From the NCBI GenBank assembly GCA_934045905.1, contig CAKOGZ010000039.1:124001-188000 (forward strand): 64,000 nucleotides of DNA, written 5' to 3'. The notes beneath the pieces are model-generated. The model did not search any database and was not told the origin of the DNA. It saw only the letters and a list, made by a program, of their open reading frames with translations. Position 1 is the first letter of the stretch. Every line of letters starts with the position of its first letter. A program made the translations under genes and the position numbers. Shown piece after piece: positions 9,535 through 22,740 of this stretch. The stretch is from Leuctra nigra. Lineage: Eukaryota; Arthropoda; Insecta; Plecoptera; Leuctridae.

Positions 9535-11710
9535 ACCTAGGAAATAAGGAAAATCTAAGGAACATTGTTAATTGTTACATTGTTACCTTTGTAGGCTAAC
9601 CTTCATTGTTGGTCAATATACATTGACAAAAAAATGGATGAAAATCTATCGGGGGTCGACCCATCAGCTTCTGAATAACATGAACAGTTAATTCCGGCGA
9701 ATCGGAGAGTCTGACATAAAAAAGTGTTTCTGCACTTTTTAAGCCTCTCACCTTCTACTATATAGGGTAACGTTGTCAACTCTCTTAGAGTTATAGATTC
9801 GTCACAAAGTAGGAAACAAATAAAAAAATATCAATATGAGCTACTTCTAAAGTGGCACCCCCCTATTTTTATCGAATTTTCTTGAAGCCTACACAACGTT
9901 ATGCCGAGAAAACTTTTCGAAAAAAATAGGCTTATAAATAAAATTATAAAAAAGAACCCCACTCTGCCCCCTTGGAGTCGCCTGACGCTGCCCTGTCAGA
10001 TTATTATATAATAAAGTTAGGTTAATACAGGTTAGCGAAGCGAGCGTAGCTGACTCATCACAAGCTTTAACCTCCATTGACTAAAAAATGGATGAAAACC
10101 TAGGAAATGAGGAAAATCTAAGGAACATTGTTAATTGTTACATTGTTACCTTTGTAGGCTAACCTTCATTGTTGGTCAATATACATTGACAAAAAAATGG
10201 ATGAAAATCTATCGGGGGTCGACCCATCAGCTTCTGAATAACATGAACAGTTAATTCCGGCGAATCGGAGAGTCTGACATAAAAAAGTGTTTCTGCACTT
10301 TTTAAGCCTCTCACCATCTACTATATAGGGTAACGTTGTCAACTCTCTTAGAGTAATAGATTCGTCACAAAGTAGGAAACAAATAAAAAAATATCAATAT
10401 GAGCTACTTCTAAAGTGGCACCCCCCTATTTTTATCGAATTTTCTTGAAGCCTACACAACGTTATGCCGAGAAATGAAATAAAACACTTTTCGAAAATAA
10501 TAGGCTTAACATTAACATGTAAAAAAAAATCTCCCCTCTGCCTCCTGGAGTCGCCCGACGTTGCCCGGTCAGATAATTTTATAATAAAGTTAGGTTAGGG
10601 TAGGTTAGCGAAGCGAGCGTAGCTGATCCTTAACAAGCTTTAACCTACAGTGACAAAAAATTGATGAAAACCTATCAGGATTGTGCCCTTCTGCTTCTGA
10701 AGGACATAAACTAAGAAATGCGGCGTATCGAAGCGTCTGACAGAAAAAAGTGTTTCTGCACTTTTTAAGCCTCTCTCCATCATCTATATGGTGGATCATT
10801 TTCAGCTCTCTAAGAGTAATAGAATCGTCACAAAGTAGGAAACAAACAAAACTTTTTCAATATGACCTACTGCTAAAGTGGCACCCCCCTGTTTTTATCG
10901 AATTTTCTTGATGCCTACACAACGTTATGCCGAGAAATGTAATAAAACACTTTTCGAAAAAAAATAGGCTTATAAATTAAATTATAAAAAAGAACCCCAC
11001 TCTGCCCCCTTGGAGTCGCCCGACGCTGCCCTGTCAGATTATTATATAATAAAGTTAGGTTAATACAGGTTAGCGAAGCGAGCGTAGCTGACTCATCACA
11101 AGCTTTAACCTCCATTGACTAAAAAATGGATGAAAACCTAGGAAATGAGGAAAATCTAAGGAACATTGTTAATTGTTACATTGTTACCTTTGTAGGCTAA
11201 CCTACATTGTTGGTCAATATACATTGACAAAAAAATGGATGAAAATCTATCGGGGGTCGACCCATCAGCTTCTGAATAACATGAACAGTTAATTCCGGCG
11301 AATCGGAGAGTCTGACATAAAAAAGTGTTTCTGCACTTTTTAAGCCTCTCACCATCTACTATATAGGGTAACGTTGTCAACTCTCTTAGAGTAATAGATT
11401 CGTCACAAAGTAGGAAACAAATAAAAAAATATCAATATGAGCTACTTCTAAAGTGGCACCCCCCTATTTTTATCGAATTTTCTTGAAGCCTTCACAACGT
11501 TATGCCGAGAAATGAAATAAAACACTTTTCGAAAAAAAATAGGCTTATAAATAAAATTATAAAAAAGAACTCCACTCTGCCCCCTTGGAGTCGCCCGACG
11601 CTGCCCTGTCAGATTATTATATAATAAAGTTAGGTTATTACAGGTTAGCGAAGCGAGCGTAGCTGACTCATCACAAGCTTTAACCTCCATTGACTAAAAA
11701 ATGGATGAAA
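9535..11710. repeat. Higher-order tetramer D-G-s-A (2,176 bp), copy 2
   Basis: Monomers: D 9535-10097, G 10098-10669, s 10670-11135, A 11136-11710. It matches 1-2176 by eye almost base for base. Private changes include GGTGGATCAT for GGTGTATCAT near 10793, CTACTGCTAAAG near 10868 and GGTTATTACAGG for GGTTAATACAGG near 11635. Confidence 0.9.
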
Positions 11711-13323
11711 ACCTAGGAAATGAGGAAAATCTAAGGAACATTGTTAATTGTTACATTGTTACCTTTGTAGGCTAACCTTCATTGTTGGTCAATATACATT
11801 GACAAAAAAATGGATGAAAATCTATCGGGGGTCGACCCATCAGCTTCTGAATAACATGAACAGTTAATTCCGGCGAATCGGAGAGTCTGACATAAAAAAG
11901 TGTTTCTGCACTTTTTAAGCCTCTCACCATCTACTATATAGGGTAACGTTGTCAACTCTCTTAGAGTAATAGATTCGTCACAAAGTAGGAAACAAATAAA
12001 AAAATATCAATATGAGCTACTTCTAAAGTGGCACCCCCCTATTTTTATCGAATTTTCTTGAAGCCTACACAACGTTATGCCGAGAAATGAAATAAAACAC
12101 TTTTCGAAAATAATAGGCTTAACATTAACATGTAAAAAAAAATCTCCCCTCTGCCTCCTGGAGTCGCCCGACGTTGCCCGGTCAGATAATTTTATAATAA
12201 AGTTAGGTTAGGGTAGGTTAGCGAAGCGAGCGTAGCTGATCCTTAACAAGCTTTAACCTACAGTGACAAAAAATTGATGAAAACCTATCAGGATTGTGCC
12301 CTTCTGCTTCTGAAGGACATAAACTAAGAAATGCGGCGTATCGAAGCGTCTGACAGAAAAAAGTGTTTCTGCACTTTTTAAGCCTCTCTCCATCATCTAT
12401 ATGGTGTATCATTTTCAGCTCTCTAAGAGTAATAGAATCGTCACAAAGTAGGAAACAAACAAAACTTTTTCAATATGACCTACTTCTAAAGTGGCACCCC
12501 CCTGTTTTTATCGAATTTTCTTGATGCCTACACAACGTTATGCCGAGAAATGTAATAAAACACTTTTCGAAAAAAAATAGGCTTATAAATTAAATTATAA
12601 AAAAGAACCCCACTCTGCCCCCTTGGAGTCGCCCGACGCTGCCCTGTCAGATTATTATATAATAAAGTTAGGTTAATACAGGTTAGCGAAGCGAGCGTAG
12701 CTGACTCATCACAAGCTTTAACCTCCATTGACTAAAAAATGGATGAAAACCTAGGAAATGAGGAAAATCTAAGGAACATTGTTAATTGTTACATTGTTAC
12801 CTTTGTAGGCTAACCTACATTGTTGGTCAATATACATTGACAAAAAAATGGATGAAAATCTATCGGGGGTCGACCCATCAGCTTCTGAATAACATGAACA
12901 GTTAATTCCGGCGAATCGGAGAGTCTGACATAAAAAAGTGTTTCTGCACTTTTTAAGCCTCTCACCATCTACTATATAGGGTAACGTTGTCAACTCTCTT
13001 AGAGTAATAGATTCGTCACAAAGTAGGAAACAAATAAAAAAATATCAATATGAGCTACTTCTAAAGTGGCACCCCCCTATTTTTATCGAATTTTCTTGAA
13101 GCCTTCACAACGTTATGCCGAGAAATGAAATAAAACACTTTTCGAAAAAAAATAGGCTTATAAATAAAATTATAAAAAAGAACTCCACTCTGCCCCCTTG
13201 GAGTCGCCCGACGCTGCCCTGTCAGATTATTATATAATAAAGTTAGGTTAATACAGGTTAGCGAAGCGAGCGTAGCTGACTCATCACAAGCTTTAACCTC
13301 CATTGACTAAAAAATGGATGAAA
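11711..13323. repeat. Higher-order unit G-s-A lacking D (1,613 bp), second copy
   Basis: Monomers: G 11711-12282, s 12283-12748, A 12749-13323. Same order and markers as 7922-9534, and it sits directly between two D-containing tetramers. Confidence 0.88.
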
Positions 13324-15509
13324 ACCTAGGAAATGAGGAAAATCTAAGGAACATTGTTAATTGTTACATTGTTACCTTTGTAGGCTAACCTTCATTGTTG
13401 GTCAATATACATTGACAAAAAAATGGATGAAAATCTATCGGGGGTCGACCCATCAGCTTCTGAATAACATGAACAGTTAATTCCGGCGAATCGGAGAGTC
13501 TGACATAAAAAAGTGTTTCTGCACTTTTTAAGCCTCTCACCTTCTACTATATAGGGTAACGTTGTCAACTCTCTTAGAGTTATAGATTCGTCACAAAGTA
13601 GGAAACAAATAAAAAAATATCAATATGAGCTACTTCTAAAGTGGCACCCCCCTATTTTTATCGAATTTTCTTGAAGCCTACACAACGTTATGCCGAGAAA
13701 ACTTTTCGAAAAAAATAGGCTTATAAATAAAATTATAAAAAAGAACCCCACTCTGCCCCCTTGGAGTCGCCTGACGCTGCCCTGTCAGATTATTATATAA
13801 TAAAGTTAGGTTAATACAGGTTAGCGAAGCGAGCGTAGCTGACTCATCACAAGCTTTAACCTCCATTGACTAAAAAATGGATGAAAACCTAGGAAATGAG
13901 GAAAATCTAAGGAACATTGTTAATTGTTACATTGTTACCTTTGTAGGCTAACCTTCATTGTTGGTCAATATACATTGACAAAAAAATGGATGAAAATCTA
14001 TCGGGGGTCGACCCATCAGCTTCTGAATAACATGAACAGTTAATTCCGGCGAATCGGAGAGTCTGACATAAAAAAGTGTTTCTGCACTTTTTAAGCCTCT
14101 CACCATCTACTATATAGGGTAACGTTGTCAACTCTCTTAGAGTAATAGATTCGTCACAAAGTAGGAAACAAATAAAAAAATATCAATATGAGCTACTTCT
14201 AAAGTGGCACCCCCCTATTTTTATCGAATTTTCTTGAAGCCTACACAACGTTATGCCGAGAAATGAAATAAAACACTTTTCGAAAATAATAGGCTTAACA
14301 TTAACATGTAAAAAAAAATCTCCCCTCTGCCTCCTGGAGTCGCCCGACGTTGCCCGGTCAGATAATTTTATAATAAAGTTAGGTAAGGGTAGGTTAGCGA
14401 AGCGAGCGAAGCGAGCGTAGCTGACCCTTAACAAGCTTTAACCTACAGTGACAAAAAATTGATGAAAACCTATCAGGATTGTGCCCTTCTGCTTCTGAAG
14501 GACATAAACTAAGAAATGCGGCGTATCGGAGCGTCTGACAGAAAAAAGTGTTTTTGCACTTTTTAAGCCTCTCTCCATCATCTATATGGTGTATCATTTT
14601 CAGCTCTCTAAGAGTAATAGATTCGTCACAAAGTAGGAAACAAACAAAACTTTTTCAATATGACCTACTTCTAAAGTGGCACCCCCCTGTTTTTATCGAA
14701 TTTTCTTGATGCCTACACAACGTTATGCCGAGAAATGTAATAAAACACTTTTCGAAAAAAAATAGGCTTATAAATAAAATTATAAAAAAGAACCCCACTC
14801 TGCCCCCTTGGAGTCGCCCGACGCTGCCCTGTCAGATTATTATATAATAAAGTTAGGTTAATACAGGTTAGCGAAGCGAGCGTAGCTGACTCATCACAAG
14901 CTTTAACCTCCATTGACTAAAAAATGGATGAAAACCTAGGAAATGAGGAAAATCTAAGGAACATTGTTAATTGTTACATTGTTACCTTTGTAGGCTAACC
15001 TACATTGTTGGTCAATATACATTGACAAAAAAATGGATGAAAATCTATCGGGGGTCGACCCATCAGCTTCTGAATAACATGAACAGTTAATTCCGGCGAA
15101 TCGGAGAGTCTGACATAAAAAAGTGTTGCTGCACTTTTTAAGCCTCTCACCATCTACTATATAGGGTAACGTTGTCAACTCTCTTAGAGTAATAGATTCG
15201 TCACAAAGTAGGAAACAAATAAAAAAATATCAATATGAGCTACTTCTAAAGTGGCACCCCCCTATTTTTATCGAATTTTCTTGAAGCCTACACAACGTTA
15301 TGCCGAGAAATGAAATAAAACACTTTTCGAAAAAAAATAGGCTTATAAATAAAATTATAAAAAAGAACTCCACTCTGCCCCCTTGGAGTCGCCCGACGCT
15401 GCCCTGTCAGATTATTATATAATAAAGTTAGGTTAATACAGGTTAGCGAAGCGAGCGTAGCTGACTCATCACAAGCTTTAACCTCCAATTGACTAAAAAA
15501 TGGATGAAA
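13324..15509. repeat. Higher-order tetramer D-G9-s-A (2,186 bp)
   Basis: Monomers: D 13324-13886, G 13887-14467, s 14468-14933, A 14934-15509. The G member carries the 9-bp duplication GCGAAGCGA (14397-14405 and 14406-14414) and GGTAAGGGTAGG. The A member has the marker GTGTTGCTGCAC. The same four variants recur at 22741-24925 and 24926-27110. This copy has one private extra A near its end (CCAATTGAC). Confidence 0.9.
14397..14414. repeat. 9-bp tandem duplication GCGAAGCGA (reference copy)
   Basis: The single GCGAAGCGA of most monomers is doubled here in a G-type end. The duplication is found only in G-type ends: absent at 564, 7922, 10098, 11711, 18370, 21128 and 45002, present in all the others. 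Confidence 0.9.
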
Positions 15510-17806
15510 ACCTAGGAAATGAGGAAAATCTAAGGAACATTGTTAATTGTTACATTGTTACCTTTGTAGGCTAACCTTCATTGTTGGTCAATATACATTG
15601 ACAAAAAAATGGATGAAAATCTATCGGGGGTCGACCCATCAGCTTCTGAATAACATGAACAGTTAATTCCGGCGAATCGGAGAGTCTGACATAAAAAAGT
15701 GTTTCTGCACTTTTTAGCCTCTCACCATCTACTATATAGGGTAACGTTGTCAACTCTCTTAGAGTTATAGATTCGTCACAAAGTAGGAAACAAATAAAAA
15801 AATATCAATATGAGCTACTTCTAAAGTGGCACCCCCCTATTTTTATCGAATTTTCTTGAAGCCTACACAACGTTATGCCGAGAAATGAAATAAAACACTT
15901 TTCGAAAAAAATAGGCTTATAAATAAATTATAAAAAAGAACCCCACTCTGCCCCCTTGAAGTCGCCCGACGCTGCCCTGTCAGATTATTATATAATAAAG
16001 TTAGGTTAATACAGGTTAGCGAAGCGAGCGCAGGCTGACTCATCACAAGCTTTAACCTCCATTGACTAAAAAATGGATGAAAACCTAGGAAATGAGGAAA
16101 ATCTAAGGAACATTGTTAATTGTTACATTGTTACCTTTGTAGGCTAACCTTCATTGTTGGTCAATATACATTGACAAAAAAATGGATGAAAATCTATCGG
16201 GGGTCGACCCATCAGCTTCTGAATAACATGAACAGTTAATTCCGGCGAATCGGAGAGTCTGACATAAAAAAGTGTTTCTGCACTTTTTAAGCCTCTCACC
16301 ATCTACTATATAGGGTAACGTTGTCAACTCTCTTAGAGTTATAGATTCGTCACAAAGTAGGAAACAAATAAAAAAATATCAATATGAGCTACTTCTAAAG
16401 TGGCACCCCCCTATTTTTATCGATATTTCTTGAAGCCTACACAACGTTATGCCGAGAAATGAAATAAAACACTTTTCGAAAAAAATAGGCTTATAAATAA
16501 AATTATAAAAAGAACCCCACTCTGCCCCCTTGGAGTCGCCCGACGCTGCCCTGTCAGATTATTATATAATAAAGTTAGGTTAATACAGGTTAGCGAAGCG
16601 AGCGTAGCTGACTCATCACAAGCTTTAACCTCCATTGACTAAAAAATGGATGAAAACCTAGGAAATGAGGAAAATCTAAGAAACATTGTTAATTGTTACA
16701 TTGTTACCTTTGTAGGCTAACCTTCATTGTTGGTCAATATACATTAACAAAAAAAAGGATGAAAATCTATCGGGGGTCGACCCATCAGCTTCTGAATAAC
16801 ATGAACAGTTAATTCCGGCGAATCGGAGAGTCTGACATAAAAAAGTGTTTCTGCACTTTTTAAGCCTCTCACCATCTACTATATAGGGTAACGTTGTCAA
16901 CTCTCTTAGAGTAATAGATTCGTCACAAAGTAGGAAACAAATAAAAAAATATCAATATGAGCTATTTCTAAAGTGGCACCCCCCTATTTTTATCGAATTT
17001 TCTTGAAGCCTACACAACGTTATGCCGAGAAATGAAATAAAACACTTTTCGAAAAAAAATAGGCTTATAAATAAAATTATAAAAAAGAACCCCACTCTGC
17101 CCCCTTGTAGTCGCCCGACGCTGCCCTGTCAGATTATTATATAATAAAGTTAGGTTAATACAGGTTAGCGAAGCGAGCGTAGCTGACTCATCACAAGCTT
17201 TAACCTCCATTGACTAAAAAATGGATGAAAACCTAGGAAATGAGGAAAATCTAAGGAACATTGTTAATTGTAACATTGTTACCTTTGTAGGCTAACCTAC
17301 ATTGTTGGTCAATATACATTGACAAAAAAATGGATGAAAATCTATCGGGGGTCGACCCATCAGCTTCTGAATAACATGAACAGTTAATTCCGGCGAATCG
17401 GAGAGTCTGACATAAAAAAGTGTTTCTGCACTTTTTAAGCCTCTCACCATCTACTATATAGGGTAACGTTGTCAACTCTCTTAGAGTAATAGATTCGTCA
17501 CAAAGTAGGAAACAAATAAAAAAATATCAATATGAGCTACTTCTAAAGTGGCACCCCCCCTATTTTTATCGAATTTTCTTGAAGCCTTCACAACGTTATG
17601 CCGAGAAATGAAATAAAACACTTTTCGAAAAAAAATAGGCTTATAAATAAAATTATAAAAAAGAACTCCACTCTGCCCCCTTGGAGTCGCCCGACGCTGC
17701 CCTGTCAGATTATTATATAATAAAGTTAGGTTAATACAGGTTAGCGAAGCGAGCGTAGCTGACTCATCACAAGCTTTAACCTCCATTGACTAAAAAATGG
17801 ATGAAA
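15510..17806. repeat. Four class A monomers
   Basis: Monomers: 15510-16082, 16083-16655, 16656-17230, 17231-17806. The first carries CTTGAAGTCGCC and GCGCAGGCTGAC, shared only with 27111-27684. The second carries TATCGATATTTC as in the dimer at 3327. The last has a seven-C tract near 17553 and the GCCTTCACAACG marker; the shift creates the longest reading frame of the window (antisense, 101 codons), which I read as an accident. Confidence 0.88.
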
Positions 17807-19982
17807 ACCTAGGAAATGAGGAAAATCTAAGGAACATTGTTAATTGTTACATTGTTACCTTTGTAGGCTAACCTTCATTGTTGGTCAATATACATTGACA
17901 AAAAAATGGATGAAAATCTATCGGGGGTCGACCCATCAGCTTCTGAATAACATGAACAGTTAATTCCGGCGAATCGGAGAGTCTGACATAAAAAAGTGTT
18001 TCTGCACTTTTTAAGCCTCTCACCTTCTACTATATAGGGTAACGTTGTCAACTCTCTTAGAGTTATAGATTCGTCACAAAGTAGGAAACAAATAAAAAAA
18101 TATCAATATGAGCTACTTCTAAAGTGGCACCCCCCTATTTTTATCGAATTTTCTTGAAGCCTACACAACGTTATGCCGAGAAAACTTTTCGAAAAAAATA
18201 GGCTTATAAATAAAATTATAAAAATGAACCCCACTCTGCCCCCTTGGAGTCGCCTGACGCTGCCCTGTCAGATTATTATATAATAAAGTTAGGTTAATAC
18301 AGGTTAGCGAAGCGAGCGTAGCTGACTCATCACAAGCTTTAACCTCCATTGACTAAAAAATGGATGAAAACCTAGGAAATGAGGAAAATCTAAGGAACAT
18401 TGTTAATTGTTACATTGTTACCTTTGTAGGCTAACCTTCATTGTTGGTCAATATACATTGACAAAAAAATGGATGAAAATCTATCGGGGGTCGACCCATC
18501 AGCTTCTGAATAACATGAACAGTTAATTCCGGCGAATCGGAGAGTCTGACATAAAAAAGTGTTTCTGCACTTTTTAAGCCTCTCACCATCTACTATATAG
18601 GGTAACGTTGTCAACTCTCTTAGAGTAATAGATTCGTCACAAAGTAGGAAACAAATAAAAAAATATCAATATGAGCTACTTCTAAAGTGGCACCCCCCTA
18701 TTTTTATCGAATTTTCTTGAAGCCTACACAACGTTATGCCGAGAAATGAAATAAAACACTTTTCGAAAATAATAGGCTTAACATTAACATGTAAAAAAAA
18801 ATCTCCCCTCTGCCTCCTGGAGTCGCCCGACGTTGCCCGGTCAGATAATTTTATAATAAAGTTAGGTTAGGGTAGGTTAGCGAAGCGAGCGTAGCTGATC
18901 CTTAACAAGCTTTAACCTACAGTGACAAAAAATTGATGAAAACCTATCAGGATTGTGCCCTTCTGCTTCTGAAGGACATAAACTAAGAAATGCGGCGTAT
19001 CGAAGCGTCTGACAGAAAAAAGTGTTTCTGCACTTTTTAAGCCTCTCTCCATCATCTATATGGTGTATCATTTTCAGCTCTCTAAGAGTAATAGAATCGT
19101 CACAAAGTAGGAAACAAACAAAACTTTTTCAATATGACCTACTTCTAAAGTGGCACCCCCCTGTTTTTATCGAATTTTCTTGATGCCTACACAACGTTAT
19201 GCCGAGAAATGTAATAAAACACTTTTCGAAAAAAAATAGGCTTATAAATTAAATTATAAAAAAGAACCCCACTCTGCCCCCTTGGAGTCGCCCGACGCTG
19301 CCCTGTCAGATTATTATATAATAAAGTTAGGTTAATACAGGTTAGCGAAGCGAGCGTAGCTGACTCATCACAAGCTTTAACCTCCATTGACTAAAAAATG
19401 GATGAAAACCTAGGAAATGAGGAAAATCTAAGGAACATTGTTAATTGTTACATTGTTACCTTTGTAGGCTAACCTACATTGTTGGTCAATATACATTGAC
19501 AAAAAAATGGATGAAAATCTATCGGGGGTCGACCCATCAGCTTCTGAATAACATGAACAGTTAATTCCGGCGAATCGGAGAGTCTGACATAAAAAAGTGT
19601 TTCTGCACTTTTTAAGCCTCTCACCATCTACTATATAGGGTAACGTTGTCAACTCTCTTAGAGTAATAGATTCGTCACAAAGTAGGAAACAAATAAAAAA
19701 ATATCAATATGAGCTACTTCTAAAGTGGCACCCCCCTATTTTTATCGAATTTTCTTGAAGCCTTCACAACGTTATGCCGAGAAATGAAATAAAACACTTT
19801 TCGAAAAAAAATAGGCTTATAAATAAAATTATAAAAAAGAACTCCACTCTGCCCCCTTGGAGTCGCCCGACGCTGCCCTGTCAGATTATTATATAATAAA
19901 GTTAGGTTAATACAGGTTAGCGAAGCGAGCGTAGCTGACTCATCACAAGCTTTAACCTCCATTGACTAAAAAATGGATGAAA
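17807..19982. repeat. Higher-order tetramer D-G-s-A (2,176 bp), copy 3
   Basis: Monomers: D 17807-18369, G 18370-18941, s 18942-19407, A 19408-19982. Same variants and exact length as 1-2176 and 9535-11710. The D member has one private change, ATAAAAATGAACC near 18225. Confidence 0.9.
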
Positions 19983-22740
19983 ACCTAGGAAATGAGGAAA
20001 ATCTAAGGAACATTGTTAATTGTTACATTGTTACCTTTGTAGGCTAACCTTCATTGTTGGTCAATATACATTGACAAAAAAATGGATGAAAATCTATCGG
20101 GGGTCGACCCATCAGCTTCTGAATAACATGAACAGTTAATTCCGGCGAATCGGAGAGTCTGACATAAAAAAGTGTTTCTGCACTTTTTAAGCCTCTCACC
20201 TTCTACTATATAGGGTAACGTTGTCAACTCTCTTAGAGTTATAGATTCGTCACAAAGTAGGAAACAAATAAAAAAATATCAATATGAGCTACTTCTAAAG
20301 TGGCACCCCCCTATTTTTATCGAATTTTCTTGAAGCCTACACAACGTTATGCCGAGAAAACTTTTCGAAAAAAATAGGCTTATAAATAAAATTATAAAAA
20401 AGAACCCCACTCTGCCCCCTTGGAGTCGCCTGACGCTGCCCTGTCAGATTATTATATAATAAAGTTAGGTTAATACAGGTTAGCGAAGCGAGCGTAGCTG
20501 ACTCATCACAAGCTTTAACCTCCATTGACTAAAAAATGGATGAAAACCTAGGAAATGAGGAAAATCTAAGGAACATTGTTAATTGTTACATTGTTACCTT
20601 TGTAGGCTAACCTTCATTGTTGGTCAATATACATTGACAAAAAAATGGATGAAAATCTATCGGGGGTCGACCCATCAGCTTCTGAATAACATGAACAGTT
20701 AATTCCGGCGAATCGGAGAGTCTGACATAAAAAAGTGTTTCTGCACTTTTTAAGCCTCTCACCATCTACTATATAGGGTAACGTTGTCAACTCTCTTAGA
20801 GTAATAGATTCGTCACAAAGTAGGAAACAAATAAAAAAATATCAATATGAGCTACTTCTAAAGTGGCACCCCCCTATTTTTATCGAATTTTCTTGAAGCC
20901 TACACAACGTTATGCCGAGAAATGAAATAAAACACTTTTCGAAAATAATAGGCTTAACATTAACATGTAAAAAAAAATCTCCCCTCTGCCTCCTGGAGTC
21001 GCCCGACGTTGCCCGGTCAGATAATTTTATAATAAAGTTAGGTAAGGGTAGGTTAGCGAAGCGAGCGAAGCGAGCGTAGCTGACCCTTAACAAGCTTTAA
21101 CCTACAGTGACTAAAAAATGGATGAAAACCTAGGAAATGAGGAAAATCTAAGGAACATTGTTAATTGTTACATTGTTACCTTTGTAGGCTAACCTTCATT
21201 GTTGGTCAATATACATTGACAAAAAAATGGATGAAAATCTATCGGGGGTCGACCCATCAGCTTCTGAATAACATGAACAGTTAATTCCGGCGAATCGGAG
21301 AGTCTGACATAAAAAAGTGTTTCTGCACTTTTTAAGCCTCTCACCATCTACTATATAGGGTAACGTTGTCAACTCTCTTAGAGTAATAGATTCGTCACAA
21401 AGTAGGAAACAAATAAAAAAATATCAATATGAGCTACTTCTAAAGTGGCACCCCCCTATTTTTATCGAATTTTCTTGAAGCCTACACAACGTTATGCCGA
21501 GAAATGAAATAAAACACTTTTCGAAAATAATAGGCTTAACATTAACATGTAAAAAAAAATCTCCCCTCTGCCTCCTGGAGTCGCCCGACGTTGCCCGGTC
21601 AGATAATTTTATAATAAAGTTAGGTTAGGGTAGGTTAGCGAAGCGAGCGTAGCTGATCCTTAACAAGCTTTAACCTACAGTGACAAAAAATTGATGAAAA
21701 CCTATCAGGATTGTGCCCTTCTGCTTCTGAAGGACATAAACTAAGAAATGCGGCGTATCGAAGCGTCTGACAGAAAAAAGTGTTTCTGCACTTTTTAAGC
21801 CTCTCTCCATCATCTATATGGTGTATCATTTTCAGCTCTCTAAGAGTAATAGAATCGTCACAAAGTAGGAAACAAACAAAACTTTTTCAATATGACCTAC
21901 TTCTAAAGTGGCACCCCCCTGTTTTTATCGAATTTTCTTGATGCCTACACAACGTTATGCCGAGAAATGTAATAAAACACTTTTCGAAAAAAAATAGGCT
22001 TATAAATTAAATTATAAAAAAGAACCCCACTCTGCCCCCTTGGAGTCGCCCGACGCTGCCCTGTCAGATTATTATATAATAAAGTTAGGTTAATACAGGT
22101 TAGCGAAGCGAGCGTAGCTGACTCATCACAAGCTTTAACCTCCATTGACTAAAAAATGGATGAAAACCTAGGAAATGAGGAAAATCTAAGGAACATTGTT
22201 AATTGTTACATTGTTACCTTTGTAGGCTAACCTACATTGTTGGTCAATATACATTGACAAAAAAATGGATGAAAATCTATCGGGGGTCGACCCATCAGCT
22301 TCTGAATAACATGAACAGTTAATTCCGGCGAATCGGAGAGTCTGACATAAAAAAGTGTTTCTGCACTTTTTAAGCCTCTCACCATCTACTATATAGGGTA
22401 ACGTTGTCAACTCTCTTAGAGTAATAGATTCGTCACAAAGTAGGAAACAAATAAAAAAATATCAATATGAGCTACTTCTAAAGTGGCACCCCCCTATTTT
22501 TATCGAATTTTCTTGAAGCCTTCACAACGTTATGCCGAGAAATGAAATAAAACACTTTTCGAAAAAAAATAGGCTTATAAATAAAATTATAAAAAAGAAC
22601 TCCACTCTGCCCCCTTGGAGTCGCCCGACGCTGCCCTGTCAGATTATTATATAATAAAGTTAGGTTAATACAGGTTAGCGAAGCGAGCGTAGCTGACTCA
22701 TCACAAGCTTTAACCTCCATTGACTAAAAAATGGATGAAA
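19983..22740. repeat. Irregular unit D-G9-G-s-A with a recombinant junction
   Basis: Monomers: D 19983-20545, G 20546-21127, G 21128-21699, s 21700-22165, A 22166-22740. The first G (582 bp, with the 9-bp duplication) is the only one not followed by an s. Its end reads family II up to CTACAGTGAC and then switches to the family I sequence TAAAAAATGGATG (about 21104-21127), leading straight into a module-bearing monomer. This looks like one unequal exchange inside the A-rich direct repeat. Confidence 0.9.

Noticed and set aside
17481..17786. Longest reading frame of the window (101 codons, minus strand)
   Set aside because: It is the common antisense frame of the monomer extended by a one-base gain in a C tract. 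The same frame ends at 62-85 codons in other copies through other indels, so it shows no sign of constraint.
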